A stretch of DNA of 64,000 nt from Marthasterias glacialis (lineage: Eukaryota; Echinodermata; Asteroidea; Forcipulatida; Asteriidae): contig OU452225.1 of the NCBI GenBank assembly GCA_911728455.2, positions 14,854,731 through 14,918,730 on the forward strand, written 5' to 3'. Every line of letters starts with the position of its first letter. The stretch's first letter is position 1. Of the stretch, positions 12,901-25,000 are shown one piece after another. The translations under genes were made by a program, and so were the position numbers. The notes under the pieces were generated by a model. That model had not been told where the DNA came from, made no database searches, and worked only from the letters and a program-made list of their open reading frames with translations.

Positions 12901-12948
12901 GAAGAAGACGAGGAAGACGAGGAAGTGCTTAAGAAAGATGAATTGTAA
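3915..12948 (+). CDS. CALR: Calreticulin, nine coding exons
   Basis: ER-lumen lectin chaperone and calcium-binding protein that folds monoglucosylated glycoproteins with an ERp57-type partner. Exons: 3915-4011, 7500-7601, 8566-8769, 9523-9617, 10023-10232, 10573-10686, 11453-11596, 12064-12156, 12721-12948 (1287 nt, 428 aa), all GT-AG. The N-terminus is a hydrophobic signal peptide ending near SLSSA; a second in-frame ATG at 3927 would also leave a signal peptide. The globular domain has the [14 protein letters not shown] motif and the partner cysteine in FGPDICG, expected to form a disulphide. The P-domain carries three IxDPxxxKPEDWD-type repeats followed by three GxWxxxxIxNPxY repeats. The C-terminal tail is highly acidic (calcium store) and ends KKDEL, the ER-retrieval signal. 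Length and exon sizes match the animal family. Regulation by ER stress is suggested by the ERSE upstream. Confidence 0.97.
4449..4520. mobile_element. Solo end of the GACCCAG-type foldback family
   Basis: Reads AGTAACTGGGGCGCTGTACATG, then a T-run and GACGGTCGTACTA, matching one terminal arm of the foldback family. No opposite arm is close by. A degraded or rearranged copy in calreticulin intron 1. Confidence 0.55.
5495..5700. mobile_element. Palindromic core module of the foldback family
   Basis: Left arm has CACTGATGCCCTGAGCTGAG, then GATACCAGCTGTGTAG. The right arm is its reverse complement, ending CTCAGGGCATCAGTG then ACGCAATCCTCG. The same inner module (GATGCCC...GCGCAGTCAACGCAGGATACCAGC) is found inside the larger elements at 43.4-44.5 kb and 45.4-46.3 kb. 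Here it lies in calreticulin intron 1 without the GACCCAG outer ends nearby. Confidence 0.6.
7330..7430 (-). repeat. tRNA-derived SINE-like fragment
   Basis: Contains AAGTGTCTTGCTCAAGGACA, the reverse complement of the CTTGAGCAAGACAC block found in the fuller copies at 28.66 kb and 39.30 kb. Only this conserved block and a little flanking sequence remain. Lies in calreticulin intron 1, just upstream of exon 2. Confidence 0.55.
8968..9275 (-). repeat. Dispersed 'GCCTGG...GGAGGCAATTGCC' repeat, interrupted
   Basis: Related to copies at about 19.40-19.58, 21.53-21.71, 36.07-36.25 and 54.82-54.95 kb. Shared blocks read GGCCTGG-TGCTTCGTTCTT, AAGGGCACxTCTxTGAGG and GGCAATGACC. In this copy an unrelated palindromic element (9043-9185) splits the repeat. 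Confidence 0.6.
9043..9185. mobile_element. Small MITE with TAGGGCCGTTTA ends
   Basis: Left end TAGGGCCGTTTACGAAACCA is answered by the inverted right end TGGTTTATTAAACGGCCTA. Internal GGGCTTGGGCTCC and GAGCCTGAGCCC also pair. It sits inside the dispersed repeat at 8968-9275, whose uninterrupted copies give the empty-site reference. It lies in calreticulin intron 3. Confidence 0.65.
9745..9868. repeat. Intronic repeat, copy 1 (calreticulin intron 4)
   Basis: Reads TAAGAATCAGATGAGAATTG, then CCGTTACTGGTGAGATGATG, then ACCATCTTTCGGGGCTGAGT. It is nearly identical to 11133-11252, and a diverged piece occurs at about 9365-9445. Direct orientation; no coding content seen. Confidence 0.65.
10300..10460 (-). 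repeat. tRNA-derived SINE-like copy
   Basis: Contains the reverse complement of the tRNA-like block: CTTGCCTAAGGACATAAGTG, then GGGAATCGAACCTACACTCT (a B-box read backwards), then GTGCTAGATCGCTGGGCC. Diverged from the copies at 28.66 kb and 39.30 kb. Lies in calreticulin intron 5. Confidence 0.6.
11133..11252. repeat. Intronic repeat, copy 2 (calreticulin intron 6)
   Basis: About 120 bp nearly identical to 9745-9868, again with ACCATCTTTCGGGGCTGAGT and GGCCACTTTCTGATCACC. The two copies have the same orientation within one gene. Confidence 0.65.
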
Positions 12949-15900
12949 AACCACATTTAGGGCAGGAAGGGATTTTTCAATTTTTCTTTTTTTTGAGAGA
13001 GAGAGAGAGAAGAAAACAAATTTATATAGTTTAGTTTGTAAAATAATAACTTATGCTGCAATACGTTTGAGCTAAACTTTTGCGAGTTGTGGCTTGCAGT
13101 TTTTATTTTTGTTGTTATTTCTGTGGATTTTCACTGTATCTTTTGGATGAACTCCACAAATAAGCCTCAATAGCTGGTAAAAGTTTTCAATTTCTTGAAC
13201 GCGTTGCGGTTTGGTGTTTTATGGGATGTTTTTAGGGTGAATGTACTCACTGACAGGATCTGCAACCCCTGTTGGTATAACAACTGTACAGTACAAATCA
13301 TTGTATACTTGTTTATTTTGTGTGGTGATAATGTGATGATTATTTGAGTAAATAACCATAAATATCCTGCACTTTGATATTTTTCAGCATGAAACTTTCC
13401 CTTTGTTTTTTGTATCCTCGGCAACCATCTTTGTTTTCTGCCCAAAATGAGTCAAATAACTGTGGCTGTGGACATTGGCTTCAGTGGCAATGTTGAAGAA
13501 TGGTCAGTGGTGTACTTGTAGATCAAATTGAAGTGAGAAATTTTGGGGCGATATGCATCCCCATACATAGCAGCGGGCCCTGGCATTCTTTTATTTCAAG
13601 TACTCATCACAAGCTCCTTTGACAGTGATGAGTACCAGCAGGAAGTGAGAGAAAAGCCAGCTTGCAAAGTGTATGCAAGTTTGTTTTGTTTGTTTCTTTG
13701 ACAGTTCAAAGTAATGGCAGGAAAAACATGGAGATTTGTTAACAAGTGCTGTACAATTAGTAGTAACAAATAATTTATGCAATTATAAAATGGATTTTTA
13801 TAATACTGTTTCCTTTGGAAGGAAATCTGAATGAATTTTCTGTCAAGTAAAGGGATTGATTTTTGGATCAATTTGATATGAACTCATGACATCCTGTTCT
13901 TGCAGTCCTTTTGGTTCCTACTTATGTACATCAAGCAAGCATCTCATGCCCGGTGTGGTGAGTCCCTCGTTGAGCAGAATGGGTTGCATATTCCAAGCTT
14001 TTCTCAGCCGTCTTTTCCTATTATGCATCAAGGTTACATGTCTGTAATTTTAGAGTTGAGTGTTGGCCCAAAAGTGTAATTTATTCCTCTTCAATGTATT
14101 AATATGTTTTATTCCGTGTCACATTTCGTGAGCAAAATCATCTCTTCAGAAAATGTTGGTATCTTATTTACCTTTTAGGGTTTTCAACCGTTCAACTAGA
14201 AGAGTGTTTTTGTTCCAAACTTCAACATTTACACTAAGTCTATAAACATTGGTTTTTGTACAAAAATAGCCACACACATTAACTAATGAAAAGAACAATA
14301 ATAGTTTTATGTAATTGGAGATGAGTATTTTGCCCGCAACTTGTTTTATTTTTTACCTTAATGTAAAATTGATGAAGATTTTATTTTTGAATGTTGAACA
14401 GTTTTTGGATCCTGTGTTTGAAAAGAGACCATTTAGGATTGGGAAGGACTTTTTTGAATTGTGTCAGTCTTGGCCACCCCAAATCCTCTCAATGCAACCA
14501 CAGGTTTGGCCTGAATTTATGTGATTCAGTTCTGTAAGTCCAAACTAAGCTGTATGGGTCAAGGCATATCAATCAACCTTCTCAGAGCTCAAAATCGTTG
14601 AGTGATGATAAACCATAATGCTGAGGAATTTACAGTTTTAAACGATCCATTAATGCACAAGAGTCGATCATGTTTTGAGTTGTGACTAGAAGTACCTTCT
14701 TCAGGTAAAACTGCGAATGTTACATTATCATGGTAGTCAAATAGTGGTTTGTTTTTCCTCTTACCAAAATACCTTTTAGTCATGTTATAGGTTTGAGATA
14801 CATGTATTATGCTATCAGAGGCTCTCAAATAAAATGATCACCCACCATGTCACAAGTAAATTGTTCATGAGTTTGAGTTATGTGTCTGTGGAACGTATTT
14901 TTCTTTGAACTAGATGATATCAGTAATGTTAGGATTGCAAACTCATTGTTGAAGCGTGCTTTGAATGTTAATTTGCTTGTTAGTACTGGTAGCCAGAATT
15001 TTATAAATTTATTTTTAAAAAATTATATAATAACGGCAACCTTTGGTAAACATTTATGATCTGTCGTTACAACGTGCCAACATAGGGCTATGGTTTGGGA
15101 TCCTTTAGAACATATTGAACTTTTCGGAAACAAATAAAATAGTTTTGCCTACGAATTTTGAAACGGTATAGCTTGCTCAAGTACATTCATTCCAGTAATA
15201 GAGTTGTCAAAAATGTTATGTCGTGTAATTGTAATAGTTGTATTCATCTGAACAAACAGCCAATGAGTCAATATTACAGGAAACGCTCTATAAAAAAGCC
15301 ATTGGGGGTCATGATAAGCATAACTTAAAGTAGTCAATCTGTGGGCCACTGTATTGGTCCACAGAACTAGGCTGTGTCATGTGAAATCCTGGTAGCTTGT
15401 TAAATTTTTTTGATCCTATTGTTTATTTTTTGGCGGGGGTGGGGGGGGGGCAGGGTTCTTGGGCAAGAGTCCGGAGGGACTCCCCCCCCCCCCCCCCCTT
15501 CTGACTCTGACAACACACGTGTCCCTTTTTGTATACGTCTTTTGCAGAATGCCGAGTCCTGGAGGTAATTTTTAGTCTCACTTTACTTACTTTAGTTAGC
15601 GGCGTAGCCAGGACTTTTTCAATGGGATGGTGGGGGCCCCAGGGTCCATGTTTTTTTTTAATGAATTACATGTATCTCGTTTTTTTATCGTGGGGGGGGG
15701 CACCCAGGGGAGCACTGGGAATTTGTGGGGGCACGTGGGGTACGCCACTGCTGAGAAGCATTCACTTGAAAAATAGTGCACCCATTCCTACGTGAAGTCC
15801 TTGAGCTATGAACCCATAAATAGCTCTAAGGTGAGTTATATCCTTGTAAACCTTGTTCCACTGCTGAGGTTAATCGCCCCCCCCCCCACACACACACACA

Positions 15901-16080
15901 CACTGCACCGGCCCTCTTCTTCTTTCTGCCCATATTAGAGTGAACATCCAGTCGGTAGACGAAACCGAACGGTGCGCAGAGCGAAAACTGGTAATGGTAT
16001 CCAATCTGCCGATCCTCATGACATCGATACGCGGCATGACAAATACATAAATGGACTGAAACAAGTTTAATCGGTCCAAG
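12949..16080. other. Calreticulin 3' UTR and intergenic gap to TRAPPC13
   Basis: The calreticulin 3' UTR probably runs about 1.9 kb, from the stop to a poly(A) signal at 14828-14833. Beyond it lie an AT-rich stretch, G- and C-homopolymer tracts (15430-15500, 15875-15895) and, at 15598-15760, a decayed repeat starting GGCGTAGCCAGGACTTTTTC and ending GTACGCCACTGC. Related GC-homopolymer repeats recur near 26.1, 51.0 and 59.85 kb. No gene is recognised. Confidence 0.55.
14828..14833 (+). terminator. Candidate calreticulin poly(A) signal AATAAA
   Basis: AATAAA followed about 40-60 bases later by a GT-rich stretch (GTTTGAGTTATGTGTCTGTG), the usual arrangement for animal cleavage and polyadenylation. 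Another AATAAA lies near 15132 and would give a longer form. Confidence 0.55.
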
Positions 16081-19000
16081 ATGGAGGCGCCCAGGGAAAA
16101 AGAACACCTTCTTTCGTTAAAAGGTTTGATCCAAGTTTACACAATAATAATGGATATTTTCGTAATATCAATGTACTTAAATTCAGTTTATAAATTGTAG
16201 ATCAATTATTAAGGTTGCGATTTGCAGATTGTAAAATTGTTATTCTCAATTGCTCAAATTAACGGTCGTTGTTCCGTTGTGCCCAGCCTAGCCCCACTAG
16301 TGTGGCAAGGATTTTTGACATCGGTTGAATCCTTAGCCACACGTCCAAGTCTATCTGTTGTGCAGCTCGTCCCCCAATCCGCCGCACCGAAACCTAACGG
16401 GTGTGGCGCTGGATTTTAACCAACTAAATGTGTTCACGTACCTCTTAGCTTCCCTCGGGTACTTTGGCTGTTGAAGTTACTAACCTTATTAAGGGCAATT
16501 AATCATTTGAATTTTGCTCAAAATTACTCCACACAAATAGGTATCGGCTAGCGATCGGAGCCATTTTGATTACCCAGAATGCAATGCCATCACGAAATCA
16601 CGGGTGGCGTATAAAAACAATTTCAGAATGGAGTCAGAAAAAGTGCAAGTACCAAACTATGCGTGCATGCAACCGATGCCATGCATAGATTTGGTGCATG
16701 CACTTTTTCTGACTCCATGCATTTTGTATTCTAAGCTGTTTCATTAGCTGTAGCTGTCACGTGAAACAGCCGCTGAATTGTTTTTGCACTCTCCTGACTT
16801 CGCGATGGCATTGCATTCTGGGTATGCTCATTTTGCTCAAAATTACTCCACACAAATAGATATCGGCTAGCGATCGGGGCCATTTTGATTACCCAGAATG
16901 CAATGCCATCTTGAAGTCACGGGTGGATCAAGAGTGCAAAAACAATTTCAGAATGGAGTCAGAAAAAGTGCAAGTACCAAAATATGCGTGCATGCAACCG
17001 ATGCCATGCACTTTTCTTCTGACTCCATGCATTTTGTATTCTAAGCTGTTTCATTAGCTGTAGCTGTCACGTGAAACAGCCGCTGAATTGTTTTTGCACT
17101 CTCTGCACAAAAGATAGGCTTGGACGTGTGGCTAAGGATTCAACCGATGTCAAAAAACCTTGCCACACTAGTGGGGCAAGTACTACGTCTACACGCCGCG
17201 GCCGACAACAAGCCCTCAGTGCCGACAACGACCGATAAAGTCAAAATCTCAAAAAGGAGTACAGCGCCCTGGTTACTGGGTCTAACGGTCTATAAAAACT
17301 GTACAGACCAGACACTATTACTACTTGTACTATTAGTACTAAAATAGTACTAATATAATATTAATAACAGTAACACTGTAGTGTAACTGTAAGTGTAAGT
17401 GTAACTAACAGACAGTGTGTCACTGTCAGTGTCAGTCTAATGTTATTGTTAATTATACCTCCAGGAGGTAGAATTAGACTGACGGTGACACTGTCTGTTA
17501 TAATTATATTATTACAATAATAGTACTATTTTAGTACTAGTAGTTTCTGGTCTGTACAGTTTTTATAGACCGTCAGACCCAGTAACTGGGGAGCTGTACT
17601 CCTTTTTGAGATTTTGACTTTATCGGTCGTACTAGGCTTAGCGCCGCCGCGCCCCAGTCCGTTGTTATATGATATGTATTGGGGCAAAAATGCCATATTC
17701 GACTGCCATTTTATCTCCCTTAATTTACAAATGATTTTGGTCAAATTATATCCTTACATGTCCAGAAAGGTTGACAGAATGTATACAGCCAGGGAGGAAC
17801 AGGCACTTTGAATGATTACAAAGTATCAATACAACTTGCAAAAGAATTCTGTTTCTATCAAAAAGGGGAAGTAGAATGGTCGGTATCTCCGGTATTTTCC
17901 CTAACTGTCGACTTGTCTGAACCATTGAGCTGGCGAACCGTCCAGTTGTCTCAAACTCTCAACTGTCGAGTTGTCTCAACCGTCAAGTCTTCTTGAGTAG
18001 AGTCAGTCAACCGTCGAGTTGTCTGAACTCCAGGCTATAGCCCTGGTAGGACGTCAGTCCCACTGTTTTATGTAAACAGAGGAGCCCAACCTGGGCTATG
18101 GGCTAGTGTGCCTTTATAGGACGTGGGTTACAATAATTGCAACCACCCTTTAAAAAATACTGAAAAGGCACATAAATTTTAAGTTTAATTATTCTGAATC
18201 TGATTGAATTGAATTGTATTTAAACTACATGTAGTGGCAGGGACATCTTAAGGTATGAAGAGCACTGAGAAATTCATGTGTAAAGTTGAACAATTTTTCA
18301 AACTGTTCTTTATTATCGCTAACATTATCATGTTCTTTTTTAACGTTCACTCCTATTTCTGTTGTTTGCAACAGTTATGCGGTTGACAAAGTCATCGTTC
18401 ATCACTACAACTCCAGTGTTATTTGAGCCTCGAGATTTAGCAGGTAAACATATATACATGTATCTAGTGATTTTCCTAGTTCCAGATTTTGTTCAGCATT
18501 GCTGTGATTAAAGTAATATGCTTTGTCTACATTTTATATATACTAATACTGAAGAGAAGAGTTTCAAACAGCACTAAGGATTAACCCTAACCACCCAAGG
18601 TCAGTCAAAAACCAACCGGGAAGGGGGAGGGGGGTAATGTTGGACTTTGGATGGTTGAGTTCTGTGAATCTTGTCTCTGCTGTTGGACTATGGCTGGTTG
18701 AGTACCAATGGTTCAGGGGACTAGTGTTAGACTTTGGCTGAGTGTGGAAAGTAGTACTATGATATGCAACCCTGTTGGACTTTGGCTGAGTGTGGAAAGT
18801 ACTATGATATGCAAACTGTATTGTTGGATATTGATGGGCTTGGTACTGTACTTCTCAAATAATCAAGCTATACCCATGTCATAACATACCCAGTCAGCCA
18901 AAATCAAACGGCACAAGACCTGTTGGAGTATGATGGGTTGTGTACTGTCCCCATGTGTACTTTGGGAGTATGATGGGTTGTGTACTGGCCCCAAAAGTTT

Positions 19001-22000
19001 ACTGTTGGAGTATGATGGGTTGAGGAGGTAAGGGTTAAGTATTCCTCTTACCAACTTGTAATTCTTATAATTAATTAGAGGTACCGGTACATGTAGTGTA
19101 ATGTGCAAACAATCTTTTGTCTTGACAGGTGGCTCCACAATAAGAGATGTTTGCCCCAACTTAGGCTTGCCTGCCGGAATGCAACATTTCAGTGTAGGAG
19201 AACTGCTCATGTTGCCACAGAACTTTGGGTGAAAAATTATTATTATTTACATTTATTATTTTTACACATCTTTCAGTATTTGGAGACATGTCATGCGAAA
19301 CCAGAATTTTGTGTAAAGAATTAATGGTTTTTATGTGGTTTACTTCAAAACAATAATGCCCTAATTAGTTTTTTTAGTCAGCTTATATTATCACCGTCCA
19401 GGCCTAAAACTTCATGGAGGCAACGGAGACGATTGCCTCCGCTGCCCCTGGTCATTGCCTTGGTGCCCTAAGAAATGTTCCATAGAAATTTACAATTTCC
19501 TCAGAGAGGTGCCCTTTAACACTGAGAAAATGCCTTGGTGTCCTTGCCCTTTCAAGAACGAAGCAATCAGGCCTGACTGTCAGTCTTGATGGTTCCTGCA
19601 AGAAATTCTGTGCTACTTTCAGGGATGAGAAACTTCATACCTTTATCTGATTTCAGACCTTTTTAAATTATTATTATTAATATTATTATTAAACATTTCT
19701 GGTAATGAAACCAAGGATGCCTCAAAAGCGAACGTAATAACTGTAGCTCTCAAGCCTGAGGAAACCTGTAGACAAGGGTGCTTGCTATGTGAACCAGAAA
19801 CACTGGAGTAAACCCCTACTCTTCCACGATAAGTGTTCTGGGTTCTTTTACGTGCACTACCAATCCTAGTACATGGGACCTACGGCTTAATGTCCCATCC
19901 AAAGGACAAAAAGCAATTATGGTAAAGTGTCTTGCTCAAGGACACACATGCAATGACCGGGACCTGAACCCACGCACTGCTGCTGAGAACTTGAGTTCGG
20001 TGCGCTAGACCGCTCGGCTATGACACTCCACAAAGTGACTGCTTGTCGTAAAAATTAGCTGCCATTTTCCTTAGACATGTTAGACACAAAGAAATCCGGG
20101 CTCATTGATTTACTTCTCTAGCACTGAGGATACTGTTCCTAAAAGCTCCTTGCAGTCTATAACTCCAGGGGTTACCAACAGGTGGAAATGCCATCATTTC
20201 AACATAACCCCTGAAATTTGGACAGTTTCAGACCTTTTCGTCAGCAATGACTCTAACTACTGAACTTCAGAAGAGACAGAAATTGGGGACGTATGCATAA
20301 TACAGTCTCCTGACGATGACTAAAGCAAGCTAGTTGAAACGTTGAGACTAACATACTCACTCCACGGCAGTGAAGTTATCCGAGAAGTCCCCTCAATCCA
20401 CTAAGCGAAAAGTAGTAGTAGTCTTGGCGGATTTTGTACCTCCCCAGGTAGTACTTAATAAGCAGGACAGTTCTTTTCAGAACTACGTTGTCTCCCGAAT
20501 TCCGAAATCTACTCCGCGGTAGTAGAATAATAACAGGACAAGTTCTCACAAGAACAATCTACTGTATATTACACACATATGGACTGGCAATGAGGGAAAT
20601 AGTGCACGTCTATGCAACCTGAGGGCCTGTGAGTGACCAGGAGAGGGTCCTATTTCCCGACCTCAGTCCAAAATGTCGGTTAGAAGAGTAAATCGCATTT
20701 TTTGGCCAGACATTCTTCACGATCCGCAGACACCGTCGTTCTCTTGAGGGCGATTTTTACCAGTCAATAGTTTTTGGGTTTTTGAAACTATTCCCCCCAA
20801 ATGAAGCGCGAGGCCGAGGGAAATAGGACCCTCTCCTGGTCACTCACAGGCCCGAGGGGTGCATAGACGTGCACTATTGCCCGAATAATGCCAGTCCATA
20901 TGTGTTTTATAACACACCTCAGTCCAAAATGTCGGTTAGAAGAGTAAATCGCGTATTTTGGCCGGAGATTCTTCTCGATCCGCAGATGCCGTCGTTTTCT
21001 TGAGGGCGCTCTTTACCAGTCAATAGTTTTTGGGTTTTTGAAACTATTCCCCCCAAATGAAGCGCGTGCGATGCGTGTGGTGCAGATTTCATGCACTAGG
21101 CTATATTAGTTCACCCCACGCGACCGTGTTTCAGCCAATCAGGATAAAGAACCAGGGAGAGGTGTGTTATAAAGCAAAGTAGATACAATCACATGGTGTT
21201 ACCGCAAACCAAATAGACATATACTAGTTACTAACTCTAGAAAAATGGTGTAAATGGAAAACTGCATGTATGTTCTACATTTTATTATCAACAGGAGTAT
21301 ATATTTAGGTGAGACATTCTCAAGCTTTGTCAGTGTTCACAATGACAGTCAGCATATCGTTAAAGACATCTTACTCAAGACAGACCTGCAGACCAGCTCG
21401 CAGAGACTGACACTATCAGGGGCAGGAACTCCTGCTCATCCAGAGCTCAGACAATCTGATTGTATCGATGAGGTGATTCATCATGAGGTTAAGGAACTAG
21501 GGACGCACATGTAAGTATACGTTGGGAATTCAGGCCTGGTACTTCAAGGAGGCACTGGAGGCAATTGCCTCCGTGCCCCTGGTCGTTGCCTTGTGGTGCC
21601 CTTGAAATGTTCCAGTAGAAATTTACGATTTCCTCATAGAGGTGCCCTTTATCGAGAAGGAAAAGCATTGGTGCCCTTGTCCTTTTAAGAACAAAGCATA
21701 CAGGCCTGGGAATTACATACACGAGTCAGTGCAACAATGGATGCATTCGATTAGCTTACACGTGTAAGTAAAACCTACACGAGAGCGTTCGATTAGCCAT
21801 CACATGACACTCAAGTCTGCCCCCCAGTGGTGCATGCCAGCACAGCCCGAGCTCGCGAGCAGGTCTCTGGTGGATGCCCAGGTGTAATGACGTACTTCCA
21901 AGCGAAAACACGGCAGCGTTCGATTAGCTACCACTCGTGGCTACCAGGAGTGTAACTCCCCGGTATGCACGTGTAATCTAATCGAACGCACTCAATATTG

Positions 22001-25000
22001 ATGTATGGGGGTTATTCAGGGTCATCTTATGTACAGGTACATATGTATGCACATACATGTACATGTTGGGGTTATTTTGGAGGTTTTTTTTTGCATATTA
22101 AGTCATGTATATATTGTTTGCTTTTTGTATGTGCAGTTTGGTATGTGCAGTGAGTTACACAACTCTAGCTGGTGAAAATTTGTACTTCAGAAAATTCTTC
22201 AAATTTCAGGTAAAATAAATTTTCTAAAAAGTTAAGTTTCATGTATATTATCAAAATCTACAGTTTAGTATAATCTCATAAAGCAGTGGGAGACGTTGGG
22301 GGCAGCAGACACACTGATCCTTTTTGACGGTTCTGAGCATGCACGCACATGCCCAGTATTGCGCGCATAGCTTTGAGCATGAGCACCACTGGTGAGAACT
22401 GTGAAAAAGGACCGTCCGAAAGTCTCCCATTGGTTGGTTTTTATCGTAAATAAACTACTTAGTCCGGTGTTGACCCTTTGCACCAATGTGACATGCGGCT
22501 TCTGCTGCCAAGCTCTGCATTTTGTAAGTCAACACGTAGCGTGTAAACACTGCGTTGCCTAAAATGCGCACTACACTGTGTAACACACGGGGACATTGAA
22601 TCCCAAAATGGCGTAACCGAGATTATTGTGACGCTGACGTCAGGTGAATTAGGTCAATATGACCATTGCTGCAGTTGATGTAAATCTTGCAGATTGTCTA
22701 ATATCTTTGCCAAAAATGACTAAACTTTTGTTAATCTACATGTAACCATTGTAACTTTCACTGAACAGACAGCAAATGGATTTTACTTTGGAGCTTTGGA
22801 TTTTACAACTAAAAACATAAAATAAAAACTACTTGCGTATAAAATGTTTAGAATATCCTGTTTCCTTCCAGGTCTTAAAACCCCTTGATGTCAAGACAAA
22901 GTTTTACAATGCTGAGGTAATTATTTGAATGTATTGAACTAATCGCATAAAAATGTCATTTGTAGTGGATTATGTATATTTTTATTTCTTCTGATGGAAC
23001 CAGCATGCAGTCAGCTTGTTGGTCAATTCTTACATTAGGTGTTAAGTGGTGTAAGATATTCACCCTGTGCAGCTGCTGTCATCAACTGCTGCAATATTTT
23101 GATGATCACCAGCATGTATTTTTGCAAAGTGTTACAATGCCATGGGTTCACAATGCATCAACTATTTGATTTTACTATTCTTTCATCAGTTTTGTTTTGC
23201 AGACCACGAATGTGTTACCGTTATTTTAATTTTGTTGTTTATGATGTGAGTTGCTTTAAATTGCTATTCATGACACAGTAGATGATCTAGTTAAGTTTGT
23301 TATGTCGGTATCACGTGGTAAAAAAAATGATCAATGCTTTAAACTCAGTGATGACATACTTCGTCACAGTTAAAGACGTACTGCATTGAGAAGATGGTAT
23401 ACCTATTACACCTAAATGAAGACGCATTTGAATCCTACCAACTCGCATCTATTTATTAACAATTCAAACAGATTAACAACTGCATAGCAAAGCTAGCCTT
23501 GCGTGGCATTGGGCAGGGCACTCGACTTGATAAAACAATAGCAGGGAACATTTTGCACCTTACTTGAATGGTTTTTTTTTTTTTTATACTGAACGGATGT
23601 TGTATTTAACATTTATTTACAATCCTTGTTTTTGCTTGGCTTGAGTGATGCACGGATTCAAGTACTTTGAAGATAGCTCATTAATCTGCACTTATGCTCA
23701 CAAATACTACAACTGGAAAATTTATCTTCAATTTTATCTCCTTAATAGCATGTTTTTTTACAAAATATTGGGATAATTACATCAAGCAATGATGATTTTT
23801 AACTGCCTTTTACTACACATGCTGTCCAGCAGTTCAATGCAATAAGGCGCATGGTGAAGGTACATTACGTTGATTTTGAATATTGACACTAACACCTGAA
23901 ATTGACTCTTTTTTTAATATAGTTTTTGATTTGCTGAAAAAAATAATAGATGTGTCTTGCTTAATTTTCTATGGTTTTAGGAGGAAAATTGCCAGCTTTT
24001 AAATAGTATGTTGTGTGTATGGTTCAGACTAACAGTATTACTACATGCATGGATGGCAATGTATGGCTTAAAACATGTGTCATTTAAGTGGAAATCAATG
24101 TAAAAGATGAATCTGAACTTAAGAACATCAATAACTCAATATATTCAATAATTATCTGACAATAACTTTACTCTGCATGTAAGGCTAGACTCTGAAATAT
24201 GAATCTGCAATATTTCATGCTAATCTGCACCATAAATGTGAGAATTTATTTTTGGTTTTCTTAGTTGAGTTTGAGTGTCTGTAGAGCTTATCCATGAACG
24301 GATTCTGTGCTTGTGTGCACGTGCCTGGGATTGGGGGGGGGGGAGGGGGGGGGGGGTCATTGGGGAGTATTATCATGGATTATGTCTAGCTGTGAAAATC
24401 CTCATCATTATTTTATAACTTGTTGTACAAATAGTCATTGTTGTTGTCATACTTGTTGCCATAGCAACTAATGATTTTTTGCCATTGTACGCTTGTTCTG
24501 CATGTGACGTTGTCTATGGCCGCTATGTTGTACACCTTGATCTCTACACTTCATTGTGTGTGTGTCTGTGCTTTTGCAGGACTATGTAGTAAGTGTGCTT
24601 CTTAAATTTAATGCTTTCTTTTAACTTTTAACAACATTGGTTGTGTAGCAAGTAATTTACTATCGAATCAATCATTAATACTTCAGCTTACAGTTTTGTT
24701 TTCGACTTGAAATATCGACTTCTGAAATTGTCAAACTTGAGCTACGGACGACTTGATGGATTAGTCATCTGTTTGATTTCGAGGAACATCATTAAACGGA
24801 TTTGGTAAATAGAGGAAAACAACATTCTTCATGCAACAATCAAAAGAAGGCTAGGTTTCCTTAGTCCTGTATGGGAACATTCTCCCTATCAATCAATTGA
24901 CTAGTCCAACGAGTCAACCATTGCCAGATTGCCTGACAAAATCCAATAGTTTTAGATGAAATCATGCATTTTGCCTAATTTTAAGTTCCAACAAAAACAT

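Noticed and set aside
12717-12956. Serine-rich antisense open frame
   Set aside because: It is the complement of the acidic GAR-rich C-terminal coding exon of calreticulin.
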